A DNA stretch of 64,000 nt from Unio delphinus (GCA_029339505.1 JAQISU010000123.1:5006501-5070500); one strand, 5' to 3'; positions 44,345-57,857 are shown, numbered from the stretch's first letter. Made by a program: numbers and translations. The notes: generated by a model not told the origin, from the sequence alone.

Positions 44345-45615
44345 AAACATTTAAAATTGAACAAATATGGCACCAAAGACTGAAAAATCATGTGACATTC
44401 ATGTATCACTTCCTGTTTAACAAGACATTTTGTTTACAAATATTTCCTCTGCAAAATTAAATTGCAGTACTGTTCGATTAGCAGCATAGAAATAAATTAT
44501 TGCAAAATTTTAAAATGTCATAACGTAAATTAAGAAATAATACTTTAGAAGAAAAAGTAAACATTTTTCAACTTAACAACAATTGAAAGAGTTCACTTGC
44601 TGAAAAATGTCACGTTGGGAAGACTCAAATAAACAAAAGCAAAAAAAATAAGGAAAATATTCTGCAGCAGTGCAAAAATGAGAAAATGGAAAGAGAATTA
44701 TTTTAAATATGAAACGATGGATGTACCGGGATTTAAATAGTGTTTTTGAATGGTTTTGTAATGTACATGTTAACCATACCTACTCAAATTTCACACCCAA
44801 GGATAAGAACTATTAATTTAAGTTACCTCAAAATAACTGTTCTTAAGACAAGAAGGACATTTTAGTAATTAATGCTATTTTTAAATGAAGATATTAACTG
44901 CTTTAAGTTAATTGCTTTCCTGCTATATACACATATATATGCACATCTCACAAATATAGTCCCCCTCTGAAAAGAACACCTGTCTTATAAGACCACTTTC
45001 CCAGTGCAGAAGGGGTGGCCATACATGAGGGGGACAACTCTATAAGCAAAACTGCAATAAATGTAAAAATAATAGTTGTACAGTATTTGTCAGCAGATTT
45101 GTTTCTTTCATTAAATTCATCAAAAATCGTAAAGATACAAGTATCAATGATGATATCATCACATCAGTGGTGGTTGATAGAATAATTTCTTGGCTGATAA
45201 ATAGTAAACACTTGTTTATCATTGTAAAGAAAAAGTGTTATGTCTCTATAGTCGTAAAATAAATTTAAAAAAAAATAGTGAAGCAATTTTTAAAAACTGA
45301 ATACCTTATTATGAATGAATTTTTAACAGTCCTGAATGTTCTATGAAGTCTTAAAGTATTGAGTAATCTAAGTGAGTTTTCAGTGGTATTCTGCATGACA
45401 CCAACAACTGTGCTAGTTTACCAATAGCATTGGTGAAATCGTGATATTATAATCACAAATTGTCCTTTAATGAATCCACAGTAATTCCAAATATTCAGAG
45501 CACTTTATAGAACTCCAATGATAGATTGACTTAATTGAATGAATCCTCCCAATTAAATATCTTATGAGACTGGTGGTATTGCTAACAATGTTTAATTCTT
45601 CAGTAGACATATGTA
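44342..45615. other. No gene seen; short dispersed-repeat trace
   Basis: AT-rich. At 44960-45045 the segment cccctctgaaaagaacacct through cagaaggggtggcc resembles the repeat at 1-180. The reverse frame 45040-45222 has no recognisable features. Confidence 0.4.
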
Positions 45616-47423
45616 CCGTATATACTCGCGTATAAGCCCGTTCGCGTATAAGCCGCCTCCCCCCCCAAACTGAATCCCTAAAACTGTTATAAAGTGCATG
45701 ACCCGCGTATAAACTGACCCATAATTTCTAGACTACCTGTACATCACAAAATGCGCAAAGTGAGTTCTGAATACATTTATTTAGGCAAATCACATTATTA
45801 AATAAAACAAAAGTAAGAAAGCTAATTTATATGTTGAAATAAAAACAATTCTAAAGTGTTAAGTCTTAATGGAAATTTAATTAATCCTCATTCTAAAATC
45901 ATGAATTATAAGAGTTCAATCACTTTTAGAATCCTTTAAAATCGGGCTCTGTATCAGACTTGCCAAATAGTTCACGAAACTCTGCTTCTGTTACGGGCGT
46001 GCTTTCATCTTATACGTCGTCATTGTCATCATGGTCATTGGATAGTCCAGTTCTTAAAACGAGAGTTCCAGCCGGCAGATGCAACAAATTTTGAATTGCC
46101 GTCATTCCCGTACAAGCTTCTCATTCACAAAAATTCGCGTGCTGCAGCACAGTTATTTGCTTCTGCATATTCAATAACATTAATTTGAATGCTTCATCAT
46201 ACGCAAAATGCTTTCATTTACTTTCTATACTACTCATGTTATCCGATTGAATTGAATATAAACTTCTAAAGAGATTAAACTGAAATAATTTCTTATAGTG
46301 GTAGTGAAATATTTATATACCTTATCCTGTAATTATTTCCACAGTTGATTATCAATTTATATTTGATAATTATTTATCAGGGTTGTTTATTTGTGTGTTT
46401 TTTAAACTACCGGTAGTGTGATTCAATTGATCAAAATATGACTGGTTTCAGCGTGGACATGATTCAGGTATTGTGACAGTTGATAACTTTGAGCAGAAAC
46501 CATGTCCACTACCATATCTCAATAAAAGATACATCTGAGAGTCGGCATATTTTAGTCAAGTCATTGGCATTGTGCAACAAAAAAAAAAAAATTATCCCCT
46601 AGGCATTTACCACAGATTAAGCATATGGTAGCTATTGTGTGACACTCTACCATTGAGAAACCACTTTGATTTACAGACAACCAATCGACAGTAATATATA
46701 AACTGTGGCTGCCTATGACGTCTAAAACACCTATCAAAGAAATCCAACAAATTATATTGTTTTACAATTATTTACGCTGACTCTTATAGTGCAATGTTAT
46801 TTACCCATCCTAAGCATGCGCGCAACAAACCCCTATGGAGCCTCTCGCTATTGTTTCATTCAGACTATCTTACATGTATTTCTACTCTCAATCAAAATGT
46901 TTGTCGTATATACCTTCAGTATCGTAATTTTATTTTTTACGTAGATTCTTTTCATATGACACTTAAATAGGCTAGCGTGCATTTCTACGAAACCGTAGAG
47001 TTTAATTATTACTGATTAGCTGAGGGTTAAATACTTTAATAGAGATTACTAATATGGCGGTTCTTTTGGAAAATACACGTATTAGAGTGGTTCAAATAAC
47101 ACGTATGGCTGTATTTTCTGGTGGACGGACATCTGTCAAATAGACGTCAAGTACGTTAAAACATGTTTTTCATTCATTATCCTACCACTTATGTTAGAAA
47201 AAACAATTGTTTTACTTCACGACAGGACAAATCTTATCAGCCATGTGGCATCATTAGGCATGTGATCTCTTATTTGGCGATCGACGGAAACAATACTGGG
47301 AATCAAGGGGAAAAAGCATTATAAATTTCAGATTTGGACCTTGACTGCAAATAAGCCGACCCCCCCTTCTTCCAGGCTTTATTTTTTCCCTAAATTTCTC
47401 AGCTTATACGCGAGTATATACGG
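45616..47423 (-). mobile_element. Internally deleted pogo-type DNA transposon
   Basis: A perfect 22-bp inverted terminal repeat (ccgtatatactcgcgtataa, then gc) occurs at 45616-45637 and, inverted, at 47402-47423. TA flanks both ends (45614-45615, 47424-47425), the target duplication of the Tc1/mariner/pogo group. Internally only pieces of the two ends of a transposase gene remain, on the - strand, so the element is non-autonomous. Confidence 0.88.
45925..46240 (-). pseudogene. Remnant of pogo-type transposase termini
   Basis: Read on the minus strand, three frames in succession give AYDEAFKL, VIEYAEANNCAAAREF and NEKLVREWR, the N-terminal DNA-binding region of a pogo-like transposase family. 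They are followed directly by an acidic tail (SNDHDDNDD) and TEAEFRELFGKSDTEPDFKG before the stop. The whole DDE catalytic domain is absent, so this is a deletion joining N- and C-terminal coding ends, with extra frameshifts. It cannot be catalytic. Confidence 0.72.
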
Positions 47424-47425
47424 TA

Positions 47426-47767
47426 TGTATCATATGCTCTACATAAAGCATCACAATTAATAATCTCAGAATTATCTGTAAAATGCAAACTGAGGATAAA
47501 TGGGGATAATTTGTATTAGAAATATTATTAATTAAATTGCTCAGATAACTATTATCATAAAATAATACACATAATATAGATATACATAACACAGAATCTG
47601 ATCCTGGATTATCATGCAGTTTAATGACAGCCCAAAATATAGGTAGATTCATTATCATGTTTTGTTCATCATTCAACATTTTTCACTTGTTTTCTCCATT
47701 TCTTTCATTTTGGATTCATCAATAATTCGCATTCATTCTGCATTTCATTTGCATTCTGTTTTCATTT
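47426..47767. other. No gene seen
   Basis: AT-rich sequence between the pogo-type element and the 21-bp array. The 91-codon minus-strand frame has no family features. Confidence 0.4.
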
Positions 47768-48340
47768 TAGTGGTAACATCACCCGTTTCAGTGGTAATTT
47801 TACTCATTTTAATGATGACATTTACCCATTTCATTGGTAATATTACCCATTTTCAATGATAACATTACTCATTTCACTGGTAACATTACCCATTTTAATG
47901 CTAACATTACCTGTTTCATGGGTAACATAACCCATTTCAATGCTAATATGAACCATTTCATTGGTAATATGAACCATTTCAGTGGTAAACATTACCAATT
48001 TCAATAGTAACATTACTTATTTAATTGGTAACATGACCCAATTTCAGTGATAACTTTACCTTTTTGATTGGTAATATTACCCATTTCGGTGGTAACATTA
48101 CCCATTTTTGTGGTAACATTACCCATTTTTATGGTAACATTGCCCATTTCAGTGGTAACATTACCCATTTTAGTGATAACATTGCCCATTTCAGTGGCAA
48201 CATTATCCATTTTTGTGGTAACATTACCCATTTCATTGGTAACATTTCCCATTTTTGTGGTAATATTGCCCATTTCATTGGTAACATTACCCATTTTTGT
48301 GGTAACATTATCCATTTAAGTGGTAACATTACCCATTTAA
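47768..48340. repeat. 21-bp minisatellite, about 27 copies
   Basis: The unit is ggtaacattacccatttcag, then t, with variants such as tttttg in place of tttcag. The left third is more diverged. The period of seven codons creates long overlapping frames on both strands, which I treat as artefacts. Confidence 0.93.
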
Positions 48341-49987
48341 GAGTCTGTACTCTTAATTGCTATGATGCAGTATACAAAATAGGGGGGTGAGGGTCTAGTA
48401 AATGTTATAGTAATTAGTCACTTTCAATTACAGGATGTTGCAGTGGTGTAAGCAGTTGAATTACTGTGAAAAAGTGCTCTTGTATTAAATAAATATTAAT
48501 CTTTCTTAAAGTCTAAGCTTATGAATGTAAAGGTTGTTCAGAGCTTGTTCATTTTCAAAGTCTGTGCATCTAAGACTACCACTTTATGGTCCTGGACTCA
48601 CAATTTTTAATATTTGATCTGTAGTTTTGTCGGGGGTTGTGTGTTCTTTTTTTTAACAGGACTTTATTCTCAGATAAATGATCCTGAACTTGCATTTTGA
48701 TAATCATAAAAAAAATCTGTAATTAGTTGCCCACCTCATTCACTGAGCATCTGTAATTAACACATTATTTAAATTCATTCAGTTTATGTAAATTAATTCC
48801 TCCATGAATTTCTCATGAGTTTTCTTCCAGTTAATGATAGAAGAGACTGAATTAATTCTGATTTGTTGATTTGGGGTTTTGGAAAATCGTGTAAAGAAAT
48901 AACTTACTCTTTACAAGATTACATGGTGCTATGCATGTGCCTTGGTCTCAAATGAATGCAAGCTATTGTCTGATGATGGTCATGGGTTATTTTATACTGG
49001 GTATCAAGGATTATAAAAAAGCCTTTCAGCTGCTACCAAGTTTGATACAGTTATATATGGCATCAATAAAAATTACCATTAATGTTAGACGTACTGTAAA
49101 TTCAGAAACATTGATGTAAGGATCGTTTTAGTTGGATATTGAAAATCCATGAAATTAAATCATGCAACATAAAATAGTGTTGACTGAATGTTTAGGTAAT
49201 TAGTGTCGCCCAGCGTCCCTCCTAAATCTATCATTTACTTTCACTACAAACTTTATTTTTGACAGGAAATTTACATCAATACATTAACACTGATGAGCCA
49301 CTAATTTCCTTGTTGCACTTGTTATTTGAATAAAAATGGTGTCCCCACAAATGTTCTAGTTTGTGGCCTCTATTATCAGTACTTCAGAACATTTGGGGGA
49401 AAAAAGTATGTCTGTATAAGTGTTTGGGAATATAAGGCAGTGACATTTTTTGTTATCTCCATATTACATACCATTTTCTTGGCCAAGGTGATGTAATCCA
49501 AAGTTGGCAGGTTATGGTAGCTTAAAATTTGTAAGTGGTATATCTAAAGAAAATAGTTTAAACTAATGATTTTTTAATTTTTCCCCTTAGGACCATTATG
49601 TTAACTCTCCTAGGTCCTGGTTCAGTATCCTCAAAACAATGTGGTAAAGCTTTGAATTTTTTAAACTTTATTTCTTATATTCCTAACTGTATTGAGATTT
49701 TTGATATAGTAATAAAGGATATGAATACAATCTTTCCCTTGTAAATTGTTCTATAAGGTGTCTTTGAAAGCTGAGTCCATCTCCAAAATGTCACCCACTA
49801 AGAGTAACGCAAGATTTGCAGTCTCTCATGATGAGAACTAATTAAAACTTTTTTTTCAAAAGATGCAAACCAGAATCTAGAAAAAGATGAAAGTTCAGAA
49901 AGTCCTTATACTATAAAACAGATGAGATAAACTAATTCAGCTAAGGTAGTTTCCTTTTATTTTCATAAGTCAGTGTGGTATATCCAA
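48341..49987. other. No gene confirmed
   Basis: AT-rich. A 53-bp segment at 49591-49643 sits between a good acceptor (ttttccccttag) and a possible donor (gtg|gtaaag) and stays open in one frame, but has no recognised similarity. Confidence 0.4.
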
Positions 49988-50230
49988 CTATTGTTGTTTT
50001 TGTTGTAGGGCTTAGCACCATTTTTCAGCACAAGATAGGCTATACATGGTGGAGGAAGAACCCGGGAAAACCCCGAAAAGAACCACTGACCCATGAGAAG
50101 CTAGCTACTGGCAAGTTTCTCACATACCCACATATTCGAGCTTGAGACTCGAACTCACACAAACATAGGTGAGATGGCATTAATCCATAATAATGAGTGC
50201 TTTAGACCATTTGGCCACTAGGTACCCTTG
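49988..50230 (-). mobile_element. tRNA-derived SINE (family B), minus strand
   Basis: On the minus strand it begins gggtacctagtggccaaatg (A-box-like), has gtgagttcgagtctc (B-box-like), then tcatgggtcagtggttcttt and gggttcttcctccacca, and ends in a pyrimidine/ACA-rich tail. The same body occurs on the + strand at 55423. Confidence 0.82.
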
Positions 50231-50521
50231 AATGTAACTTTACACAGACCACAAAAACTTAACTTGAGGGTCAGCAAAATGAAGTGTCAATCATGGTTTC
50301 ACTGTCCAAGTGTCACTATTAAACAACATGTACACTGCTTAAAACAGGCTCTGCCTCACATGAAATAATTTGAACATGAATCTGGATTTATATTTGGTTT
50401 AGGGAATAAATGCAATTGTAATATTTGAGCAAAAAGGTTGTAAGTTTATTCATATATTTTAAAAATCCTCAATGTTGCTTTGGCAAATGATATTAGCGAA
50501 CTTTCAGAATGGTTCACAAGA

Positions 50522-50745
50522 TAAAAAAAAATTGAGATATTAGCGAGACAGGAGCTTGATTATGCAATTGAGATATTATTGAGATAGGAGCTTGATTATG
50601 TAATTGAGATATTAGTGAGACAGAAGCTTGATTATGTAATTGAGATATTAGTGAGACAGGATCTTGATAATGTAAATGAGATATTAGTAAGACGGGAGCT
50701 TGATTATGTAAATGAGATATTAGTGAGATAGGAGCTTGGTTATTA
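50522..50745. repeat. 36-bp minisatellite, about 6 copies
   Basis: The unit is gagatattagtgagacagga, then gcttgattatgtaatt, with single-base variants. Confidence 0.92.
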
Positions 50746-52189
50746 GTGACCTATTATAGTAAGTTACTTATTTAATGAGTCATTTTATTAAAACTAAATC
50801 TTTTTAAAATACCTTGCTTACATGAAAATATTAAAATCTAAGAAACATTGCAATACTCATGCACTCACATTTTCAGAATCACTAACAATTTTAGGGAAGA
50901 AACTTTGCAAACAATTTTTTTTAATTCCTGTTAAAGTTTATAAATACATCATATGGTAGTACAATGATACCTCAACATAATGACCCTCATCATCCAGTAA
51001 AGCAGGTATGGTTTGATTAATGCTATTATAAGTTAGTACTTAATATTTTCACTTGTTTTTAATTCTATGCCAAGGTGAGAGAAAGTTGTAGTTTTACATG
51101 ATAAAATGCAGGGATCGCTAACATATATGCTTAACAATTCCTGTTATTGATTTAATAAACTGATGACACAAAACAAAAATGTAATTGTACTTGTTTTATG
51201 AGAGGATGGCAGGATAGAGTATAGATAGGAAAGAATTTTTTTATCTTTCCAAGTTTGCTGAATTGAAGAGGCTATGGAGCTTCTTGTTAACATTTATGTT
51301 ATCAGTTCTTGGAGAAATATAATTTACTAAAACTATTTGCTATTTTCCATGTTATTACAGATAGATTGGCATATGGGTTGTCACAAGTTTTTTTCTATTA
51401 TTTATATGAAAAATAAGGACAGTGTACATAGCAATCTTGATTAAGAATGAGAAAACTTAATGATTTTGAAAATGGTCAGTATGTTTTTTTATATGATAGA
51501 TGAGCAAGTGTTTTCTGATTGCTAAAAAATAATTTTAATATTATTTATCTGACACTGTTAAACCATGTATTATTAAATTTGCTGTAATGACATCATGGAA
51601 TTTGTCCTAATTTTCCAAGACTTTTGTAGTTGGTGCTTTAAAAATCTAAATAGATTCTGTCGGTTTACTAGGTTCATGATCTTGAGCCAATCTTTTCCTG
51701 GGCCTACCCAGTGCATGGCTTATGATTAAGGTAGCTGTCACCGCTATCCTAAATAGACCATATATATATTGCAAAATGCATTGAAGCACCCATTATGATT
51801 TAGAATTTTTTCAGTCAACTTCATTCAAGAAATATATGTGTTTACTGGGCTATCTAGTGCACAAAATTGTTTTGTTTTCTCAGATTTTTATAATGATATC
51901 TGTGTAAAATGATTTAGTGATTTGAACCCTATGTATTAAGCATGAATCTAAATTTGAGTCATATTATAATCATTCCATATTGATTTTTAATTGGTGACAA
52001 TATTTGCATTTCTTATATTGTAAAATCAAAAAATACTGTAAGATTAATATTCTATGTTCATGAGTGGATGCATAGAAAAAATTCAGTATGTGTTAAAATT
52101 ATTTTTTTCAAAGATAAAATCCATTTTACAGGAATATTATCCATTAAAATGCCTGATTCAGGTTGTCAGTTGGATTCAGTAGTCATTAT
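50746..52189. other. No feature seen
   Basis: AT-rich sequence without genes or clear repeats. Confidence 0.4.
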
Positions 52190-52400
52190 CCAGCTGGTGA
52201 GTCAATGTCAGTAGTCAAATTTACCTTGTGAGTCAAAGTCAGTCAAATTCAGCTAGTGAGTCAAAGTCTGTAGTTGAAGTCAGTAGTCAAATTCAGCTAG
52301 TGAGTCAAAGTCAGTAGTCAAATACAGCTGGTGAGTCAAAGTCTGTAGTCAAATTCAGCTAGCGAGTCAATGTTAGTAGTCAGTAGCCACACTTGGCTAC
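52190..52400. repeat. Minisatellite of about 31 bp, degenerate
   Basis: Repeated gtcaaattcagctagtgagt, then caaagtcagta, with deletions, about 6-7 copies. Confidence 0.85.
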
Positions 52401-55400
52401 GGAGTCCAACTCCATAGTTTTCCAAGTACCGGTAGGCTTTTAAACGATTACATAAAAAAGACCAGACACCTTGGAAAATCTTACTGGGATGGTACATGTA
52501 CTTAGCATTAGTGATAGGCTTTTGATTTTGGAATGAAACTGATGATAAACCAAATTTTCCTTTTAGAATTATGTACTGATTGTCCAGGATGTGTATCAGA
52601 AATGGAAATATCTACTGTCAAATATTTGACTTCTAATGTCATGCTTCATTTTGTATTGTCAAGTATAGTATTAATAGCCTTATTTCTGTCTCATTTTTAA
52701 ATGGGTAAGTTGGAGTGTAGTCACAGTATGGCATGATATATTGCTCTATTAGTCATTATGTCTTTATTGAAAGTTGTGCAAATGCATATTGCATGCACAG
52801 GTCACACACAAATGTATTGTACATATTCTATTCCAAACCCTTCTAAACATACACTTCTTAAACCATCTTACTTCAAGCACTATGAGTATGAAATAACATG
52901 CTGAATCAGGGCAGTATAGTTAAGGATGGGTTGCATGAGAGCCTAACGGCTAGTTCTCTAATACAGACGTTATTTACAGTAAACATAAAATACATTGGAA
53001 CCCTTTTAATCCACTCTTGGATCCTATCCTTTTTTTGGGAATTAGCAAGGAATCGAGTTAAATTAAATATAGAGGATTTTTTTGGGGTCAGAAACTGTCA
53101 AATAAATCCAGTTCAAAGTGATGCTTACAAATGTATGTTGTTATAACAAGGCCTCACTGTAAATGGATTACATGTACTATACTTCATATACACATAAATG
53201 ATGTTCGTCTTGGGTGGGTTTTTTTCTGCTTGGGTGTTAATATTAATTTGTATAAACATGAAGCATGAGTAAGTTTAATACAAGTAAATTGGATGTTTAC
53301 TGTATATCACCAAATGTCATATAAATAAATTTCATTAACAGATTGGATACAATAAGATAATTAGCTAAATACATATTAAACGAAACAGATAATAGATCGG
53401 TAATGTTGCAGGTTTCAGCTTCATGCTTTAGCCATATCATGAGTATAGCAAAAAAGAGGATGAAGTTTAATTCTGTTGATTCATGTAATTTCATTGAATG
53501 TAGTACCAACCCATTTAAGGGCACCTGCAACTGTTTTCATAGATATATCTTATGTAATATTAAATGTTTGCATTCCTTCAAAAATGCGAAAAAGTAATAT
53601 GGCAAAGTTTACATGTTAACTTTTATAAGAGTTTGTTGTTAGAATTACATATTGTTATACTTGCTTTTCTGATGTAATATGAAAAATTTCAACAGATGCC
53701 TTGTTTTTTTTTTCTCACATCTAAAAGGTTGTCAACTTTCACACTTTTGCACATTGTTTGGTCAACAAAAAACAGAGTATAATTGTATGAAATACATTGT
53801 TGTATACACATATGATGGGTTGTAAGGCCTAAAGTTTAGGTCCATTTCATGTGTTTTTCAAGTGTAAATAAAATGCATTACTTTAGTGATGCCAAAGGTT
53901 CATACAAATGCCAAATGTAGTTTAGTACTCTACAAGTACTCAGAAGGCCAAACCCATAAAGGCACATGTAAGTCTATGAGAGAGTTATTTATTTAATTTG
54001 TACAGATTATGTTAAATGGTTCTTGAGCTGTGTCCGTTACAAAAGCCCATATGAAGATATTAAATTTATTGTCATGGATCATAATTCTATCTAAATTGAT
54101 GTTGATGAGAGAAGCACAGTGGTCTCGAGACATAACATAAACACTAGATTGCATCAAAATATGTTTAATGTTTCTTCAGAATTAATGTACCATAGTACAA
54201 GAATCTGCTGTAGTACATGTATTGATGGAAAAGGCATAAACTCTGTCATATATGGAATTTAAAGGATGAAACCAATAAAAGGCACATCTGCATGTAATAG
54301 GCAATTCACCTTCCAAATTTATGTCAGCCAGTTGTTTGTAAGAATTGCCAAGTTATACTGATTCAGTAAGTATGAATGAAATGATAAATGGATGGAGATA
54401 TATGATTACTATGGGATTCCTGCATCTTGATTCAGGACCCTAATAAAGATCAGACAAGGTTTTATTAGAGTGTATTACAGATATTGGGTTTCCATAGCTT
54501 CTAGTTATGAGACTTATAAAGCTTTCTCAAAAATGACCTACTTCATTCATATTTTATATAAAATTGCCTTCCAAACAGCAGTATTTCATGTACAAAACAT
54601 TTATGAGATTTATATATAACTCTAAGTACAGCATAGTTGGCATCAGTGTTAAGTTGCATTTTCTGTTTCTGATGTACATAGATGAAATTTTTGTCGTATT
54701 CATTGTGGATGGTATTACAAAAAGGTCACAGTTAGTTACCTTTCACATTCCAGTAACTTTGGCAACTTTTGCAAACATACCTCGGTGGAGCATGTGAGAG
54801 ATATAGTATTTCAGGTAATAATTCTTGTTTCTATAGGAATTTTCATCAATATTTATCTCTTAGCTGCATTAAGATTAGCACTTTCCAATATTTGAGCATC
54901 ATTACGAGTTGTGTATGAGTTTTCCAGTTTTATTTTACACTTAGTTGTTGTTATTCAATATAGTTCTGCAGAATCTGTTCTAATAATTTAATCCTGTTAA
55001 TTTGACTCGAAAGATTTTCTTTCTTAAATTAGTTTACAGTTATGGCAGTTGTGAAAATTTGTACATACTAAAATGTAATGAATCTGAGCACAAAAGCTAT
55101 GTAAAAGGACATAAAAGAGTGCTATGCCGACACAGTCCATTTATTTGCCTGTCATAGTAGATATTACCAAACTGCACAGGCTGTTAAGTTGCATTCAAAT
55201 TCTTTTCCACCCTAACAACTTAGATTGTTATCAGCATTGAAAAGACTCGGAATACCAACATGCATACAATTTTAATGACAAACGAAATGTTAATGCAAGA
55301 GGAAGCCTGCCATTCTGTTTGTGTATAGTTAGACAACAAAAAGAGAATAAAGAATACGAATGTGTCGTAAGTTTTAATTTTACTCCGTCTTTGTCTAATT

Positions 55401-55422
55401 TGGCAGTAACATTACAAGCTAC
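52401..55422. other. No gene seen
   Basis: AT-rich. A stretch at 52990-53160 (ggaacccttttaatccactc through aaggcctcactgtaaatgg) has the look of a decayed dispersed repeat. Short open frames at 52898, 53403 and 54564 show no family signature. Confidence 0.4.
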
Positions 55423-55657
55423 CTTGGGGTCTCAAGTGGTCGATTGGTCTAAAGCGCTCTCTGTTACGGATCACTGTCTGCTTGGGTTAGAGTCTCAGAT
55501 TCGGCCAATTTGGGTATGTGAGAAAGCTTGCCAGTAACTTCTCATGGGTCAGTGGTTCTTTCCGGGGGTTTACCTGGGTTCTTCCTCCACCATTAATACT
55601 GGCTGCCATGTATAGCCTATCATGTGCTAAAAAATGGCATTAAACCCAACAAAAGCA
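55423..55657 (+). mobile_element. tRNA-derived SINE (family B)
   Basis: Head ggtctcaagtggtcgattgg and B-box-like gggttagagtctc, then ctcatgggtcagtggttctt, cttcctccacca and ctggctgccatgtatagcct, with a tail aacccaacaaaagca. Inverted relative to the copy at 49988. Confidence 0.85.
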
Positions 55658-55789
55658 GCATCTGGGATTAGCATATTCTATGCCAATGACACTTGTGAGT
55701 TGCAGGCAAGGCATATTGGATGCCACACTGAAACTAGAGTAAATAACAATGATATCATATGTACTTGCTTATAAGACGAGTCCAACTGC

Positions 55790-55852
55790 AGATTGCACAG
55801 ACCCAGATCTGCTGTCACATAATGCACTGGCAGATCTGTGTCTGTGCAGTTT
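55790..55852. repeat. Short hairpin-forming inverted repeat
   Basis: The arms tgcacagacccagatctg and cagatctgtgtctgtgca match at 17 of 18 positions around a spacer of about 20 bases. It could be the core of a small inverted-repeat element. Confidence 0.7.
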
Positions 55853-57647
55853 GTTAGGAGTAATCAGAAAAACAAAAAGCAGACCCTGATCTGTAGTTGT
55901 ATCATGTGATGGGAGATAATGATCTCTTTTGTTTTTTAAATTTGATTGACTTATAAGTGATTATATATGATACTTTAATGTCTTGGCCAGTAAAATCAAA
56001 TGTGTTTGAAGGATACATCCAGTAACTAGTCAGTCTTAATTTTCAGTATGCTTAGTTGGCTTCCTATTTCTGTCATTTTACAATTTTCTTTCTGTATGAA
56101 ATAGATTGAGTTGTGTGGAACATGTTTGTGCCAATTGTGTATACATTTTATTTCTGTGTAGGTGACAGAAAGTAGGCATACAGTCCAGTAGAGATCTGTA
56201 TTAGCTATTATTTGTTATGAAAGATTATACACTTTAAATGTTTTTCTACATTTCCAGGTTAGTATTTATGAAAAGCTTTGCACATACCAAATTATATTTG
56301 CATGCACTTTTAGTTAACAAGTATATTCACTATAATCTGATGCTTTATATATTGCAATTATATCATGCACGTCATTTTATGCAGTGCATATGTACTATTT
56401 TCTTGTCCTGATTCTGATATTTATTTTTCTGTATACAGAAGTATATGACTATTGATATGCATGTATATTGAATAAAATTCTTTACAATTTTTAAAGTCAT
56501 TTGTTATTTTTGCTTAACTGGAACAATATTTCTTAACATTAGTTTTCATCTAGTTTTCTTGCCCATTGGACAGGTGACCAAAAGTTTTTCCTATAAATCT
56601 ACCATTTTGCACTCAAACTACTTAAGTGGCACCACTCATGCAAATATTCTAGTTTGACAAGGCCGGTGCTAAAGGGTTTGTTATTTTGGTTACTTAAGCT
56701 GAACCCGAACATTTGAATTTCTCCTTCACAAGTATATGTTTCTGATATTTATTTTTTTTTTTTAGGTATTTGGTGTAAAATACATTTTAACCTAATTTCA
56801 ATGGTCTATGGAGTTTTCTGCTGTTACGTTTTACACAAGGGCTGAGAAATTCACTTGAGTGATGCCAAATCAACAATTGACTTTAGTTATTTAAGTTTTA
56901 TTCTGTAAACATGGTTAGTAATGAATAATGATAATTCATGACTTGCTGTGTGCAAAACGTTTGCTGATGTATCAAAAAAATATTTGTTCACTTGAGGTCA
57001 GACCTTAAATACTCCAGGAAATTTATGCAATATATACAATTTTTTATTCTGCATGAGATAATGCACGTAGGGAGTAATAAAAAAGAAAGAAAGAAAGAAT
57101 TGTCACCTCAAAGGTGGCCAGGATGGTAAATTCTAATCCTGTGGGAATAAGATTTGTACCAGGTACTAGGCAAATATCTTCATCTGTGATATGAATCTTT
57201 CTTGACTTTGGTTAGATTTCCCTCTGCTTCCCACATAAATTGCAAGGATTATATTAATACATTGTTTTAGTCCTGCAATCATGCTCACTACACCATGTGG
57301 CTTTTGGTTCTCCCGTTTCCAACGTGCAAACACATCATGTCATCTTTTTATTTTTGCTGATGTATAATTTTGCATCATTGTATTAACCTATTACACCCTG
57401 GTCTGCTGCAACACACTGCATTTATTCCTTATTTGGGGCTATTCTCAATGGTATCAAGTTTACCATCAAATCAATATAATGAACGGTCAAGTTGTTAATA
57501 TACCAAACCATTCATGACTCTTCGGATGCAAATAATGTCCAGATAAAAACAATAAACAACAGCAAACATTTTGGAGTAGGTGCAGTTTAAAAAATGGCTG
57601 CTGTTGACTCTAAATCTGAGTACAGTATGACAGGGTAAACACCAAAG
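55853..57647. other. No gene seen
   Basis: AT-rich. AATAAA occurs near 56473. The minus-strand frame 57495-57731 overlaps the inverted-repeat block and has no family features. Confidence 0.4.
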
Positions 57648-57857
57648 AAGCAGAGAGGGTGAACCCACCTTTTGCTGAAGTGTCCTTTGTTTAAAAAATA
57701 AAGCTTCCTTCAAAAATGAAAAAAAACCCAAAATAATCCCAAGTTGAAGCCTCTAACTTTCTAAGAGTTTCTCTAATTGGATTAGTTGTTTTTGTTACTT
57801 TATTTTTGTCATTTTTTTTTGTGTTTACCCATATGAGATTGCACCCTCTCTGCTGCT
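57648..57857. repeat. Inverted-repeat block beside the left ATPase relic
   Basis: agcagagagggtg at the left end and its complement in caccctctctgctgctg at 57843-57857 flank about 190 bp. An internal stretch (ttttgctgaagtgtcctttg) resembles the corresponding position of the block at 61787-62020. Both blocks sit just beyond the ATPase C-terminus. Confidence 0.55.

Noticed and set aside
48013..48390. Overlapping 7-residue-repeat frames near the 21-bp array
   Set aside because: Open on both strands because of the 21-bp period; no independent coding evidence.
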